From Lentibacillus amyloliquefaciens (GTDB lineage: Bacteria > Bacillota > Bacilli > Bacillales > Amphibacillaceae): DNA of 64,000 bases. Made by a program: the position numbers and the translations under genes. Shown here piece by piece: positions 35,634 to 44,647 of this stretch (positions within the stretch are counted from its first letter, which is position 1; the number at the start of each line of letters is the position of its first letter). Location: positions 558,001-622,000 of the forward strand of contig NZ_CP013862.1 of NCBI RefSeq assembly GCF_001307805.1. The letters are read 5' to 3'. A model generated the notes under the pieces. The model ran no database searches. It had not been told where the DNA came from and was given only the letters and a program-made list of their open reading frames with translations.

Positions 35634-37436
35634 ATGGCTAAACGTAAAACATTGGAACAAAAGAAGGAAGAAGTTAAGGAGCTGACAACGAAAATGAATA
35701 ACGCCATTGATTATTATTTTGAGTCGCCGGAACAAATGAATGAGTTAATGGCGTTTATGTTGAAGTTTTATCATTATTCACCGAAGAATGCAGCGTTGAT
35801 TCGCAGTCAATTTGAAGGTGCGCAGGCTGTCGGTAGCTATAACTTCTGGAAGGAAAAAGGCTTTCAAGTTCAAAAAGGTGAAAAAGCCCTTAAGGTATTA
35901 GTGCCAAACAAAACGGCACCGAAATTCAAAACAGCGGAAGGTAAGTGGAAGAACATGAAATATGCAACAGAGCAGGAAAAAAATCAAATTGATAAAGGGG
36001 AACTCGAACAACGTAAAAGCCGATTGTATTTTTCCACTGGCAATGTCTTTGATATAAGTCAGACGAATGCCAAAGAAAGTGATTTGCCAGAAATATTTCC
36101 GAATAAGTGGATGGAAGGCGATGTTGCCAATTATGAAACGATGCTGGGAAGTATGCATCGAATTGGCGATAAACTGGATGTCACAATTGGTAAGCCGTTT
36201 GACGAACTTGGTACAGCGAAAGGAGCCTTTTATCATAGCGTTCATGATAAGAATAACGGCCATATCGGCTTGAATCCACGAAACGGTGAACTGCAGAATG
36301 TCAAAACCTTATTGCATGAACTTGCCCATGCCAAACTGCATAACCCAAAGAATGAACATTATCATTCGATACCTGCAGAAGAGAAGGAATTTCAGGCAGA
36401 AATGACGGCATATGCGGTAGCATCTTATTTTGATATTGATACAAGTGATTATTCTCTTCGTTACTTGGCTAATTGGACACAGGATAAAGAGATGAAAGAT
36501 AAAGCGAAGCTCTTGGCAGACGTACGTGAAACGGCCATTGAATTTATAGACGAGATGGAGCCAGATTTGGTGAAAGCGCGTGATAAGGAACAAGCGCAAG
36601 AAAAGAACATGATGTTACTGGAATATGGTATGAATCAGGTAACTGATATAAAGGATATATCTCTGCAGGAAATGGAGGCATTTGCCAAGGAGAATACAAA
36701 TGGTGATGCATTTAACAAAATGCAAGCATCTGAGGATCTGAGGGAAGAGGCGTATCTGAAACAGTTTAATAAAGTATTTTCAGGTAAATATGCTGTCATC
36801 AGTAAAGCAATTGATGAACCGCAGTTATTGATTCATTGGTCGGAAGCACCCGAGCTAAAGGATAACACGATGTATCCTTTTGCAGAAGGTAATGAAAAGA
36901 TGGAAGCATTGGAAGAGAAATATCGGCAAGAAACCGGTTATCGTAAAACACGATATCATGTGGTTTTTCCGGTGAACGATCATTCAAATACTCTAAGCGT
37001 TGTGAGTATACCGGACAGATTGGATATTGGTGATGGAGCATATGTCCATCCTTATCATCATATTCGGAAAATGGGAGAGATGACACAAGAGCAACAAAAA
37101 ATGTTAGATAATGCTTATCGCGACCGTCTTATTGAAACAGAAAGAATGGAATTAGAGGAGTTGAAAATACTACAGCAACCAGAGCAGGTACAAAACAACT
37201 ATGATGACGGCTTGTATTGGTATGAAATGTGTAAGCGGCCAGTATCGTTAGGATGTCAGCCGAAAGGGTTTGTTGAATTTGATGATAATGAAGGGAGACA
37301 TGGAGTAGTTGCTTACGATAGGGAATTGACGGATAAAGAATTAAATGATTTTGAAATGAAGGAATGGGATGTAAAAAAAGCGGAGGAAAAGATAGCGTAC
37401 CACGTCCAAGAAAAAGAGATGGGGTTGGGGTTGTAG
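35634..37436 (+). CDS. ArdC-like protein with zincin motif
   Basis: 600 aa. The N-terminal ArdC-like domain (FMLKFYHYSPKNAALI, GSYNFWKEKGFQV, KALKVLVPNK) is followed by a zinc-metallopeptidase motif HELAHAKLHN with downstream E in EFQAEMTAY. Then come helical spacer regions and a C-terminal small domain (PKGFVEFDDNEGRHGVVAYD). ArdC-type proteins travel with conjugative DNA and protect it from restriction. The last gene of the transfer operon. Confidence 0.8.
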   Translation: MAKRKTLEQKKEEVKELTTKMNNAIDYYFESPEQMNELMAFMLKFYHYSPKNAALIRSQFEGAQAVGSYNFWKEKGFQVQKGEKALKVLVPNKTAPKFKTAEGKWKNMKYATEQEKNQIDKGELEQRKSRLYFSTGNVFDISQTNAKESDLPEIFPNKWMEGDVANYETMLGSMHRIGDKLDVTIGKPFDELGTAKGAFYHSVHDKNNGHIGLNPRNGELQNVKTLLHELAHAKLHNPKNEHYHSIPAEEKEFQAEMTAYAVASYFDIDTSDYSLRYLANWTQDKEMKDKAKLLADVRETAIEFIDEMEPDLVKARDKEQAQEKNMMLLEYGMNQVTDIKDISLQEMEAFAKENTNGDAFNKMQASEDLREEAYLKQFNKVFSGKYAVISKAIDEPQLLIHWSEAPELKDNTMYPFAEGNEKMEALEEKYRQETGYRKTRYHVVFPVNDHSNTLSVVSIPDRLDIGDGAYVHPYHHIRKMGEMTQEQQKMLDNAYRDRLIETERMELEELKILQQPEQVQNNYDDGLYWYEMCKRPVSLGCQPKGFVEFDDNEGRHGVVAYDRELTDKELNDFEMKEWDVKKAEEKIAYHVQEKEMGLGL

Positions 37437-37558
37437 AGGTATCTTGATGGGATACTTCTGTATAGTGTTCTATGGAAATAAAGTGCTTTACTTTGGAAAA
37501 TGGTTGTTTACGATTGAATAAAGTTTTATACTGAAACCGATTGTTGATCTTACACAAA

Positions 37559-37579
37559 CGGGCCATTTTGTTGAATAAC
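37559..37579 (+). repeat. cassette repeat, distal half only (copy 15)
   Basis: CGGGCCATTTTGTTGAATAA with no proximal half. First copy after the conjugative region; the last one before it (13864) is a proximal half only. Confidence 0.8.
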
Positions 37580-37623
37580 GTGATAAACTCTTTATAAGTA
37601 AAAGAATGGAGGGAGGGATACCA

Positions 37624-38097
37624 GTGAAACAAATGTTTAAATTCTCATCTTTTTTAATACTGATAATTTTGATTGTAAGCGGGTGTAGTAAAGCAAACGG
37701 AGCAGGAGATATGTTCAAATATAAGGACTCGTATGTCGGAGATAACAGTGCGGTAGGGAACATCGCAAATCAATTGCAAGGCGCGGAACATTTAAAAGGG
37801 TTCGAACTTGAAACAAAAGAGAAACCGTATGGAGTTATTTTAAATTACGATTGGTCGGAATCAGAACAAAACTATAAAAAAGCAGCGGTTTTTAACGCTA
37901 CATTTTTATTTACTTTAGTTCAGAATGCAGATTGGATAACGTTTAATTTTGATAATCAGGAATACAAAATAACGAAAGAAAACCTGCAAAATTGGTATGG
38001 AGAAGATTTTAGTGAATTGAAAAATAAGGATGATCTGAAGGAACTTGCACAAAAACATCTGGAGAATGAAGATAAGGTGAATCAGTTATTTGAGTAA
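37624..38097 (+). CDS. DUF4825-like lipoprotein
   Basis: About 157 aa from a GTG with ATGGAGGGAGGG upstream. Lipobox LIVSGCSK, then a domain opening FKYKDSYVGDNSAVGNI typical of DUF4825 proteins of Bacillaceae. Anchored outside the membrane; function unknown. Confidence 0.78.
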   Translation: MKQMFKFSSFLILIILIVSGCSKANGAGDMFKYKDSYVGDNSAVGNIANQLQGAEHLKGFELETKEKPYGVILNYDWSESEQNYKKAAVFNATFLFTLVQNADWITFNFDNQEYKITKENLQNWYGEDFSELKNKDDLKELAQKHLENEDKVNQLFE

Positions 38098-38113
38098 AGG
38101 ATTATACCAGAAT

Positions 38114-38150
38114 CGGGCGCAAGAATTGAATAAGACTTGCATCAACTTTA
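38114..38150 (+). repeat. cassette repeat, proximal half (copy 16)
   Basis: CGGGCGCaagaatTGAATAA; no distal half recognisable. Confidence 0.75.
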
Positions 38151-38169
38151 AGCTTTTAGGATAGCCAAT

Positions 38170-38589
38170 TTAATTATATGTAGCATATTCAGTTAGCTTA
38201 TCAAATTCCTTATCAGAGATACACCGATGGGAGTAAAACAAAACACTATAATTGGCATCCTTATCCCCTGGTATACGAATGGTCATACGAATTAACTTGT
38301 ATGGTGGATTATGAGCTCCTTGGAACCCAATGACTCTTAAAGTGATATCGTATGGATCGTTTCCAGATATTTTTTCTATTCTCCCATATTCGAATAACTG
38401 ATTATCACCGTGCTTACTCATTATATCAAGGATTGTTTCACCAAGGCTTCTTAGAAACGCTCTCTCCATTAAACTTGGAAATTGATTCTGGAGTATAATT
38501 TCAGTCTTTCCTTTTGCTTCAGTAGTTGTTTCACCAAAACTAAGTAAAAGAAAAGTAAAAACGATTATGGGTAGTATAATTTTATGCAT
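38170..38589 (-). CDS. DUF3888-like secreted protein
   Basis: About 139 aa from MHKIILPIIVF, whose ATG follows AAAGGTGATT. Signal peptide, then FPSLMERAFLRSLGETIL and a domain ending DKLTEYATYN, the pattern of DUF3888 proteins. Extracytoplasmic, function unknown. It is transcribed against the direction of the repeats. Confidence 0.75.
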   Translation of the reverse strand: MHKIILPIIVFTFLLLSFGETTTEAKGKTEIILQNQFPSLMERAFLRSLGETILDIMSKHGDNQLFEYGRIEKISGNDPYDITLRVIGFQGAHNPPYKLIRMTIRIPGDKDANYSVLFYSHRCISDKEFDKLTEYATYN

Positions 38590-38673
38590 CAGCAAATCAA
38601 TCACCTTTTTAAAAGATATAGTTCCCTTTATGGTGAAGTTTATCCTTGTATTAAGGTGATATCTTTAAACGAT

Positions 38674-38740
38674 CGGGCGCAGTTCTGGAATAAGAATACG
38701 TTACATTCTTGGCCCACCAGACCAGTTCGTTGAGAAATGG
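38674..38740 (+). repeat. cassette repeat (copy 17)
   Basis: CGGGCGCagttctGGAATAA followed by a diverged distal half (CCAGTTCGTTGAGAAA). Confidence 0.75.
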
Positions 38741-38804
38741 ATTGTACTATATTACAATTCATTTAATAAGAGGCTTGGAAGTCAGTCAGCCCCTTCAGTA
38801 TAAA

Positions 38805-38838
38805 ACGGGAAAGAAACCAATAGAGGCTTCTTTCCCGT
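38805..38838 (-). terminator. terminator of the acetoin reductase gene
   Basis: ACGGGAAAGAA / TTCTTTCCCGT 11-bp perfect stem, followed on the minus strand by TTTTAT. Confidence 0.8.
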
Positions 38839-38868
38839 AACAAAAATTCCTATTTCGCGTTAAACTTA

Positions 38869-39639
38869 TTAATGGACCTCAATACCCCCATCAATATTAA
38901 TGGCCTGTCCTGTCATATAATCAGCGTCGGAGGAAGCCAGGTAAGATACAAGGCTTGCCACATCTTCCGGTGTTTGTGAACGCTGTAGTGGAATATTATC
39001 TACCTGCTCTTGCCATGCTTCTCCCTGTTTCATGCCTTTATATTCCACCATGCCTTCATCGATACGATCCCACATACCGGTTCCGACAATACCAGGGCAA
39101 TATGCATTTACCTTGATGTTGAATTGAGCCAGTTCTTTTGCGGATACTTGGGTTAATCCATGAACGGCAAATTTCGTAGCCGAATATGCTCCAAGTAGTT
39201 CGAATGCGGTTTTTCCAGCAATACTGCATGCGTTAATAATTTTACCGCCGTTATCCTGTTTCTTCATTTGCTTGGCTGCCGCCTGGGTTCCATATACGGT
39301 ACCAAAAACGTTGACATTAAAGATTTTTTCCAGATTCTCTGGGGTAATGTCTTCTACTGCCTCCACCTGATCTATGCCTGCGTTGTTTATGAACACATCC
39401 ACTGAGCCAAATTTATCTACTGCCTCTTTTACAACTGCAAATTGTTCATCCTGTTTGGACACATTACCCTTGACTGCTAAGGCATCAATATTTGCTTCTT
39501 TAAATTCCTTGACTGTTTCCTGTGCAAGATCAATATTCATATCGCTGATAACAATTTTAAATCCATCGTTTCCCAAGCGTTCTGCTATTCCTTTTCCAAT
39601 TCCTTGTGCTCCTCCAGTAATGACTGCCACTTTTCCCAT
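38869..39639 (-). CDS. butA: acetoin/diacetyl reductase (2,3-butanediol dehydrogenase, SDR family)
   Basis: 256 aa classical short-chain dehydrogenase: cofactor motif [16 protein letters not shown], catalytic Ser-Tyr-Lys (SIAGKT, YSATKFA) and C-terminal GGIEVH. The sequence pattern fits meso-2,3-butanediol dehydrogenase/(S)-acetoin-forming diacetyl reductase, which interconverts acetoin and butanediol using NAD(H). SD AAAAGGTGAT. A metabolic passenger inside the repeat array. Confidence 0.85.
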   Translation of the reverse strand: MGKVAVITGGAQGIGKGIAERLGNDGFKIVISDMNIDLAQETVKEFKEANIDALAVKGNVSKQDEQFAVVKEAVDKFGSVDVFINNAGIDQVEAVEDITPENLEKIFNVNVFGTVYGTQAAAKQMKKQDNGGKIINACSIAGKTAFELLGAYSATKFAVHGLTQVSAKELAQFNIKVNAYCPGIVGTGMWDRIDEGMVEYKGMKQGEAWQEQVDNIPLQRSQTPEDVASLVSYLASSDADYMTGQAINIDGGIEVH

Positions 39640-39677
39640 ATTATCACCTTTTCTAATTTATCTTTTATATTATTAAA

Positions 39678-39690
39678 GTTCCCTGGGAAC
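39678..39690. promoter_or_regulatory. palindromic operator candidate upstream of acetoin reductase
   Basis: GTTCCCTGGGAAC, a perfect palindrome in the promoter region about 40 bp before the minus-strand start. The cognate regulator is unknown. Confidence 0.45.
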
Positions 39691-39730
39691 GATAAAATAA
39701 AACATGTTAAAATATTTGGTATACTGTTAA

Positions 39731-39795
39731 CGGGCGCCATTCTTGAATAAAAGATTGGCGCCCGTGTCATATATAAGAGCCAGATTGTTGAATAA
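39731..39795 (+). repeat. cassette repeat (copy 18), left boundary of asnB cassette 2
   Basis: Identical to copy 10 from the C of CGGGCGC onwards; the flanking base pairs to the left differ. Confidence 0.92.
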
Positions 39796-39935
39796 TCACT
39801 TGATCTGAGACCTGTCATTTGGGCGTCTTAATAAATTCAGTGTAATAGTTTGAGTAGGATTTACAGTAATAGTTAAATCGTTTAAAATGTTAAGAAGTTG
39901 TAAACAAATTGTAATAAAAATCGAGGGGATAAACA

Positions 39936-41864
39936 ATGTGTGGTTTTGTCGGTCAAATTAAAAATATTGCTTCAGATTTCTTTAGTGATTACAGGGACTG
40001 GAGAGAAGAGATACATCACCGAGGCCCTGATGACCAAGGAACCTATATAGATGAATACGTTCAGTTCGATTTTCACCGTTTAAGTATTCTCGATCTTAAA
40101 CACGGCCATCAGCCGATGAGTGATAAAAGTGGTCGTTATATAATGGTTTTTAACGGAGAAATATATAATTTTATCGAGTTGAGAATGGAATTGGAAGAAG
40201 CAGGTGTAACTTTCGATACGGGGTCGGATACGGAAGTCCTCCTAGAGCTTTATGCTCTTGAAAAAGAAAGAGCCGTTCATCGGCTACGCGGGATGTTTGC
40301 CTTTGTAATTTGGGACAAGCAGGAGAAAAGATTGTTTTCGGCCAGGGATCATTTCAGTATTAAACCTCTATACTTCAATGAAACTGAAGAAGGGATGGCT
40401 TTTGCATCAGAAGAAAAAAGCCTGTTTCAACCAGGCACAAGAACGCTTGATTCTCATTCGCTGCAAAACTATTTCACTTTTCAATACGTACCGGGCGAAC
40501 GATGTTTATTGGAGGGCATGCAACAGTTAAAGCCTGGCCATTATTTGATCAAAGAACCAGGAAAATCCCCGCTGACCTATGAATATCATCACTTACATTT
40601 TCAACCTGATTCGAGTAAATCATTTGAGGAATATGTTCAACAAACAAGAGATGTATTAGAAGACTCTGTTCAAAAGCATATGCGTAGTGACGTCCCTGTC
40701 GGTGCCTTCTTATCCGGAGGGATTGATTCAACCAGTATCGTGGCCCTGGCCAAGCAACATCATCCCAACATCCAAACATTCACCGTTGGATTTGAACGCG
40801 ATGGCTATAGTGAAATCGACTTGGCACAAGTAACAGCGGATCAACTGGGTGTTGAAAATATTCATAAGGTGATCACACCGGAAGAAGTGATTCAAGAACT
40901 ACCAAACATCATCTGGCATATGGACGATCCAGTGGCCGATCCTGCGGCAATCCCAAACTATTTTGTGTCCAAAGAAGCAAGTAAGTATGTGAAAGTGGTT
41001 TTGTCTGGAGAAGGTGCAGATGAGTTATTCGCCGGATATAATATTTATCGAGAACCTCTGGCGTTAAAGGGTTTTGATTATTTACCAGGTTTTTTAAAGC
41101 GAGCTCTCCATCATCTTGCTCGAATTTTCCCGGAAGGCATGAAAGGGAAAAGCTTCTTGCTACGTGGAACGACATCATTGTCTGAACGATATGTCGGCAA
41201 TGCCAAGATTTTTGATGAACAAGAAAAGCAAGCGCTACTATTGGATTATAACAAAGATTTCGTGTTCAAACACGTGACGAGAGCACTGTATCAAGAAGTC
41301 GCTCACTGTGATCCAACCACCCAGATGCAATATATTGATCTTCACACATGGCTCCACGGGGATATTTTAACGATAGCCGATCGCATGACGATGGCACATT
41401 CTTTGGAATTACGTGTACCATTTCTGGATAAAGAAGTGTTTAAAGTAGCCAGCAAATTGCCAATGGATACGAAAATATCAAATGGAACAACTAAATATGT
41501 CCTCAGACAAGCTGTGAGAGATTTGATTCCGGAACCTGTAACGAACCGAAAAAAATTAGGGTTTCCTGTTCCCATTCGCCATTGGTTAAAAAATGAACTT
41601 TATGAATGGGCGACTCAGTTGATTAGAAATAGTCCAGTTGATGATATTTTCAACAAAAAAGAAATATGGAAACTTCTTGATCAACATGTACGGGGAAAGC
41701 ATGATCATAGCCGTAAGATTTGGACGATACTTGTTTTTATGGTTTGGCATCATATGTATATGGAGCAGCCGTCAAGTGTACCAGGCTATGAAACATCTTT
41801 TGCAAAGAATCTTCCACGAAATCGAGAACAGAATCACTCCGTCCGTGTACCTGTACATGGATAA
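39936..41864 (+). CDS. asnB: asparagine synthetase (glutamine-hydrolysing), intact copy
   Basis: 642 aa. N-terminal class II glutamine amidotransferase (Cys2 of MCGFVGQ, HRGPDDQG, NGEIYN), then the ATP-pyrophosphatase domain (LSGGIDST ~residue 258, SGEGADELFAGY ~350) and the C-terminal catalytic region (RVPFLD, KLGFPVP). Converts aspartate, glutamine and ATP to asparagine. SD GAGGGG. A 205-bp leader lies between the repeat core and the ATG. The whole unit is duplicated at 10302-12461. Confidence 0.95.
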   Translation: MCGFVGQIKNIASDFFSDYRDWREEIHHRGPDDQGTYIDEYVQFDFHRLSILDLKHGHQPMSDKSGRYIMVFNGEIYNFIELRMELEEAGVTFDTGSDTEVLLELYALEKERAVHRLRGMFAFVIWDKQEKRLFSARDHFSIKPLYFNETEEGMAFASEEKSLFQPGTRTLDSHSLQNYFTFQYVPGERCLLEGMQQLKPGHYLIKEPGKSPLTYEYHHLHFQPDSSKSFEEYVQQTRDVLEDSVQKHMRSDVPVGAFLSGGIDSTSIVALAKQHHPNIQTFTVGFERDGYSEIDLAQVTADQLGVENIHKVITPEEVIQELPNIIWHMDDPVADPAAIPNYFVSKEASKYVKVVLSGEGADELFAGYNIYREPLALKGFDYLPGFLKRALHHLARIFPEGMKGKSFLLRGTTSLSERYVGNAKIFDEQEKQALLLDYNKDFVFKHVTRALYQEVAHCDPTTQMQYIDLHTWLHGDILTIADRMTMAHSLELRVPFLDKEVFKVASKLPMDTKISNGTTKYVLRQAVRDLIPEPVTNRKKLGFPVPIRHWLKNELYEWATQLIRNSPVDDIFNKKEIWKLLDQHVRGKHDHSRKIWTILVFMVWHHMYMEQPSSVPGYETSFAKNLPRNREQNHSVRVPVHG

Positions 41865-41892
41865 TGTTCACTTTGGCAATGTCTTAAACAAA

Positions 41893-41920
41893 CGGGCGCT
41901 AAAGTGGAATAATCACATAT
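41893..41920 (+). repeat. cassette repeat, proximal half (copy 19), right boundary of asnB cassette 2
   Basis: CGGGCGCtaaagtGGAATAA; identity with the other asnB cassette ends here. Confidence 0.85.
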
Positions 41921-41949
41921 CGTAGGACAGCAATAACAGGAGGGGTAGA

Positions 41950-42066
41950 GTGGAAATCATAGGTACTGCCAATATTGCGCTTATCATTTTTGTCTCCTTG
42001 GTTGGTTTCGTTACCTGGCTGGTTTTTCGATCTGTCAAAAGGACCAAAAATGACCATAATGATTAA
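41950..42066 (+). CDS. 38-aa single-TM protein (cassette gene)
   Basis: GTG start after ACAGGAGGGG, 38 codons to TAA. One hydrophobic helix (IALIIFVSLVGFVTWLVF) with a basic C-terminus. Function unknown. Confidence 0.5.
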   Translation: MEIIGTANIALIIFVSLVGFVTWLVFRSVKRTKNDHND

Positions 42067-42161
42067 GATGGACGATTATCAATTAGATACTGTCGAAGAA
42101 ACAGTTGAATATCCGGAGGCATTTTCGGATGTATAATTTATTATAGCCTTTGTTCCATCAT

Positions 42162-42200
42162 CGGGCGCAAGAATGGAATAAGAGTCAGCACCTTCTTTTT
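42162..42200 (+). repeat. cassette repeat, proximal half (copy 20)
   Basis: CGGGCGCaagaatGGAATAA with AGCACC as weak pairing partner. Confidence 0.75.
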
Positions 42201-42339
42201 AAATCAGGCGATAGTCCTGATTCATGAATACAAGTACCCGAAAAGTGAATGCATATGATAAAAGTGAACACTTTAGAAATACCCTAAGATGCTGTTCAGA
42301 TGACGGAGATATTTAGTCATTGTAACGCCCTTGAGGTTT

Positions 42340-42415
42340 CGTGCATTGAAGAGAGGGGAATCCAAAATAATCTTCCTCTCTGGTTTCCACATTCGATTCC
42401 CCTCTCTTCTGCACG
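42340..42415. repeat. long imperfect hairpin (~21-bp stem)
   Basis: CGTGCA + GAAGAGAGGGGAATC (with a TT bulge) pairs with GATTCCCCTCTCTTC + TGCACG around a 32-nt loop. No gene and no T-run. It could be a small RNA, a MITE-like remnant or a recombination structure. Confidence 0.7.
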
Positions 42416-42473
42416 GTTTGGAACTAATACCGATGCCACTTAGGTAAAAAGATAAATTTCAAATCCTACATAA

Positions 42474-42500
42474 ACGAGCGCTTTTCCGTAATAAAGGAGT
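42474..42500 (+). repeat. cassette repeat, degenerate proximal half (copy 21)
   Basis: CGAGCGCttttccGTAATAA; one mismatch in the core. Confidence 0.6.
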
Positions 42501-42562
42501 AACTATTCTTGAAAATGGGATGTACTACCTAAGTAACCACCACCGTAATTAGCTCTTTAAAA

Positions 42563-42593
42563 AAGCCACCCATTACTTTTGAGAGGGTGGCTT
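42563..42593 (-). terminator. terminator of the metallophosphoesterase gene
   Basis: AAGCCACCC / GGGTGGCTT stem, followed by T6 on the minus strand. Confidence 0.85.
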
Positions 42594-42649
42594 ATCCTAT
42601 AAGATTCTTTTGCTAACCTATCAACAGCATAACTGCAGGTGATCCTTTT

Positions 42650-43747
42650 CTACTGTATTTCATAGTCTTTAGCAAAAACCATTTCGGTGTCAACAATTAC
42701 ATCATCTGCATTTTCATCTAAGTGGAATACCCGGGCACCACGTAATCTGTGATTTTCTTCGCCGCCAAGGCCATAGGCTCCAAACCCTACGCTTCCTGCA
42801 TAGCCTAATTTGATTCCATAATAGTCACCAATATAGGTATTGATATGATCATGGCCAGAAAACACACCTTTTACATCGCCTCTCTCCAGCATAGCTGCAA
42901 ACATTCCGCTGTTAAATGGACCAGTACAAACACACTCATTCTTTTCACCTTTGATATTATGTTTTTCCACAGCTTTTGCGTGGCTTTCTTCTGTTTCTTC
43001 AGATGGGCTAGCATACCACATATATTTAAATTCGGGGAGAGGAATATGCATGAATGCTAATGAAGGAACCTTATGTCCGGTTGTTTGCTCCATCTTTTTA
43101 GAAGTTTCATTATACCACTGAACTTGATCGTGGCGGAGCCAATCCCAAGTTTGGTAACCTTCAAAATCTTGCCCTGAAATTTCCTCTGGTGCATATCTTC
43201 CGCTGTCAAACAGCCAAATATTAAATGCCGGCTTTGTATTTTTGGAATTATTGATAACAAGGTTTGTATTTCCTGTTCCGGTAATATCTTTTGATCCAGG
43301 CTTATTGACATTATGTTCATAAGACATATAGATTTCAAGCATTTCTTTTTCATCTAATCCGGTCTTCGGTGTATGGTCCTCATCATGGTTGCCGAAGGTT
43401 ACTGCCCATTGTACCCCTCTGTCTTCCATCGGTTGGGCAATGGTCTTTATGGCCTGCTTCACCTCCTCCGGTGTTTCCAGATCAGCATTAAGCATGTCGC
43501 CATTTAATATGGCCAAATCAGGCTTCTGCTTATCAAGTACTGTATTCATTAATTCTATCGTCCGGGGATCGATATCCTCATCATCTTGAATGTCATTAAA
43601 CTGTACGATTCTATACTTCCCATCAGAATTGAATTGTAGTTTTTCATTTTCATTTGTTTTCCCTTGAACGGAAGAATTGAAAAAATTTGTTGTGATTAAG
43701 ATAACGGTAATAGCGATGGTAATAATACCTAGAGATTTTAATTTCAT
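42650..43747 (-). CDS. secreted metallophosphoesterase
   Basis: 365 aa with an N-terminal signal/anchor helix. Calcineurin-like phosphoesterase motifs in order: FNDIQDDED (D), LNGDMLN (GD), TFGNHDED (GNHD), MHIPLPE (H) and GHDHINTY (GHDH). Resembles the purple acid phosphatase-like/Dcr2-type metallophosphatases. Substrate unknown; the extracytoplasmic location suggests scavenging of phosphate esters. SD AGGAGGCC. Confidence 0.85.
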   Translation of the reverse strand: MKLKSLGIITIAITVILITTNFFNSSVQGKTNENEKLQFNSDGKYRIVQFNDIQDDEDIDPRTIELMNTVLDKQKPDLAILNGDMLNADLETPEEVKQAIKTIAQPMEDRGVQWAVTFGNHDEDHTPKTGLDEKEMLEIYMSYEHNVNKPGSKDITGTGNTNLVINNSKNTKPAFNIWLFDSGRYAPEEISGQDFEGYQTWDWLRHDQVQWYNETSKKMEQTTGHKVPSLAFMHIPLPEFKYMWYASPSEETEESHAKAVEKHNIKGEKNECVCTGPFNSGMFAAMLERGDVKGVFSGHDHINTYIGDYYGIKLGYAGSVGFGAYGLGGEENHRLRGARVFHLDENADDVIVDTEMVFAKDYEIQ

Positions 43748-43860
43748 AAAATGGCCTCCTGCTTAAATAAGTAGTCTTTATGCGTTCAAATTAATTTTAA
43801 TAAAATAGTATTAATCCTGTATAAATTTACTTTATAAATTATGTAAATTATTCTTCAAAC

Positions 43861-43921
43861 GGTGCTTATTGCGGAATAAAAAAGCGCCCAAATCTGCATT
43901 ATCGGGCCAGATTGTAGAAAA
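43861..43921 (+). repeat. cassette repeat (copy 22)
   Basis: GGTGCTtattgcGGAATAA, pairing AGCGCCC, then CGGGCCAGATTGTAGAAAA. A compensated core (G-T change) with the pairing kept. Confidence 0.75.
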
Positions 43922-43991
43922 GTGGAAAAAAGTGAAGTGGAGTTCTATTTTAAACTTTTATCCTAAGATTACTCATGTATGACTTTATTTT

Positions 43992-44036
43992 ATAATGTAA
44001 AAAGCCCTGACCACTGGCCAGAGCTTTTTACATTAT
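43992..44036. terminator. bidirectional terminator downstream of copper-protein gene
   Basis: ATAATGTAAAAAGC...GCTTTTTACATTAT interrupted stem. Ends the minus-strand gene at 44042. Confidence 0.8.
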
Positions 44037-44041
44037 AAGTC

Positions 44042-44386
44042 TTAAGAAGCCATCTGTCTGCATGCATTCGCACAAGAACGACAAATAGCTGCACATTCCT
44101 GACAATGGGGATCCTTGAATTTTTCGCACTCTGTTGCACACGCTTCACAATGAGTAGCACAGAGTTTGCAAAATTCTGCTGCGCTCATGCTATTCCTGGC
44201 CATGTATGTTGCAGCTTGAAAACACATGTCTGAACAATCATTTAAATGTTGGATACACATAATACGTGCTTGAACATCTGGTTCCTGCAAACATGCTGTC
44301 GTACACTCTTCACAAGCACGAGCGCATTTTAAGCATTCATCGATACATTGATCCATATGTGTTGGGGAACTTGAAAGTACTCCCAT
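44042..44386 (-). CDS. four-helix-bundle copper-storage protein (Csp type, DUF326)
   Basis: 114 aa with 17 Cys in CxxxC repeats along amphipathic helices (CIDECLKCARACEECTTAC, then CATHCEACATEC, CQECAAICRSCANAC). This matches cytosolic Csp3-like proteins, which bind many Cu(I) ions in the core of the bundle. No signal peptide. Divergent from the YdhK-like gene and near a second Csp-like gene, making a small copper-handling group. Confidence 0.88.
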   Translation of the reverse strand: MGVLSSSPTHMDQCIDECLKCARACEECTTACLQEPDVQARIMCIQHLNDCSDMCFQAATYMARNSMSAAEFCKLCATHCEACATECEKFKDPHCQECAAICRSCANACRQMAS

Positions 44387-44540
44387 CTCGGCTCACCGCC
44401 CTTTTAAAATTTACAATAGTAGTATCCTAACAAATAAAGTAATTATTCATGTTAGGTCAAAAATCCAGAATCGAGTGTTTTCTTGATGAGAAAGTGCTCT
44501 TCTTAAATTTGAACATTAAATGAAATAAAGGTTATTAAGA

Positions 44541-44583
44541 TTGTCTAACATCTAAATTGCGTTATAATACCGTATAGAGGTAT
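44541..44583 (+). promoter_or_regulatory. promoter with ATACC-N7-GGTAT operator candidate
   Basis: TTGTCT, 16-bp spacer, TATAAT (44563-44568), overlapped by ATACC...GGTAT (44567-44583), which resembles CsoR-type copper operators. It drives the YdhK-like gene. Confidence 0.55.
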
Positions 44584-44647
44584 GTTTTAAGAGAATTGCT
44601 TAGTAAGAAAAATTCTAAAACAATTGAGTGGAGTGGAGGTTGTAACA

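Larger units (their letters stand above)
42201..42562. other. intergenic region with hairpin and degenerate repeat
   Basis: No gene seen. It contains the long hairpin at 42340-42415 and a degenerate repeat at 42474, and may be the remains of a lost cassette. Confidence 0.5.

Noticed and set aside
13864..37579. Defined ICE with att sites
   Set aside because: No integrase/excisionase and no convincing direct repeat at the two edges; boundaries remain unknown and it could equally be plasmid DNA.
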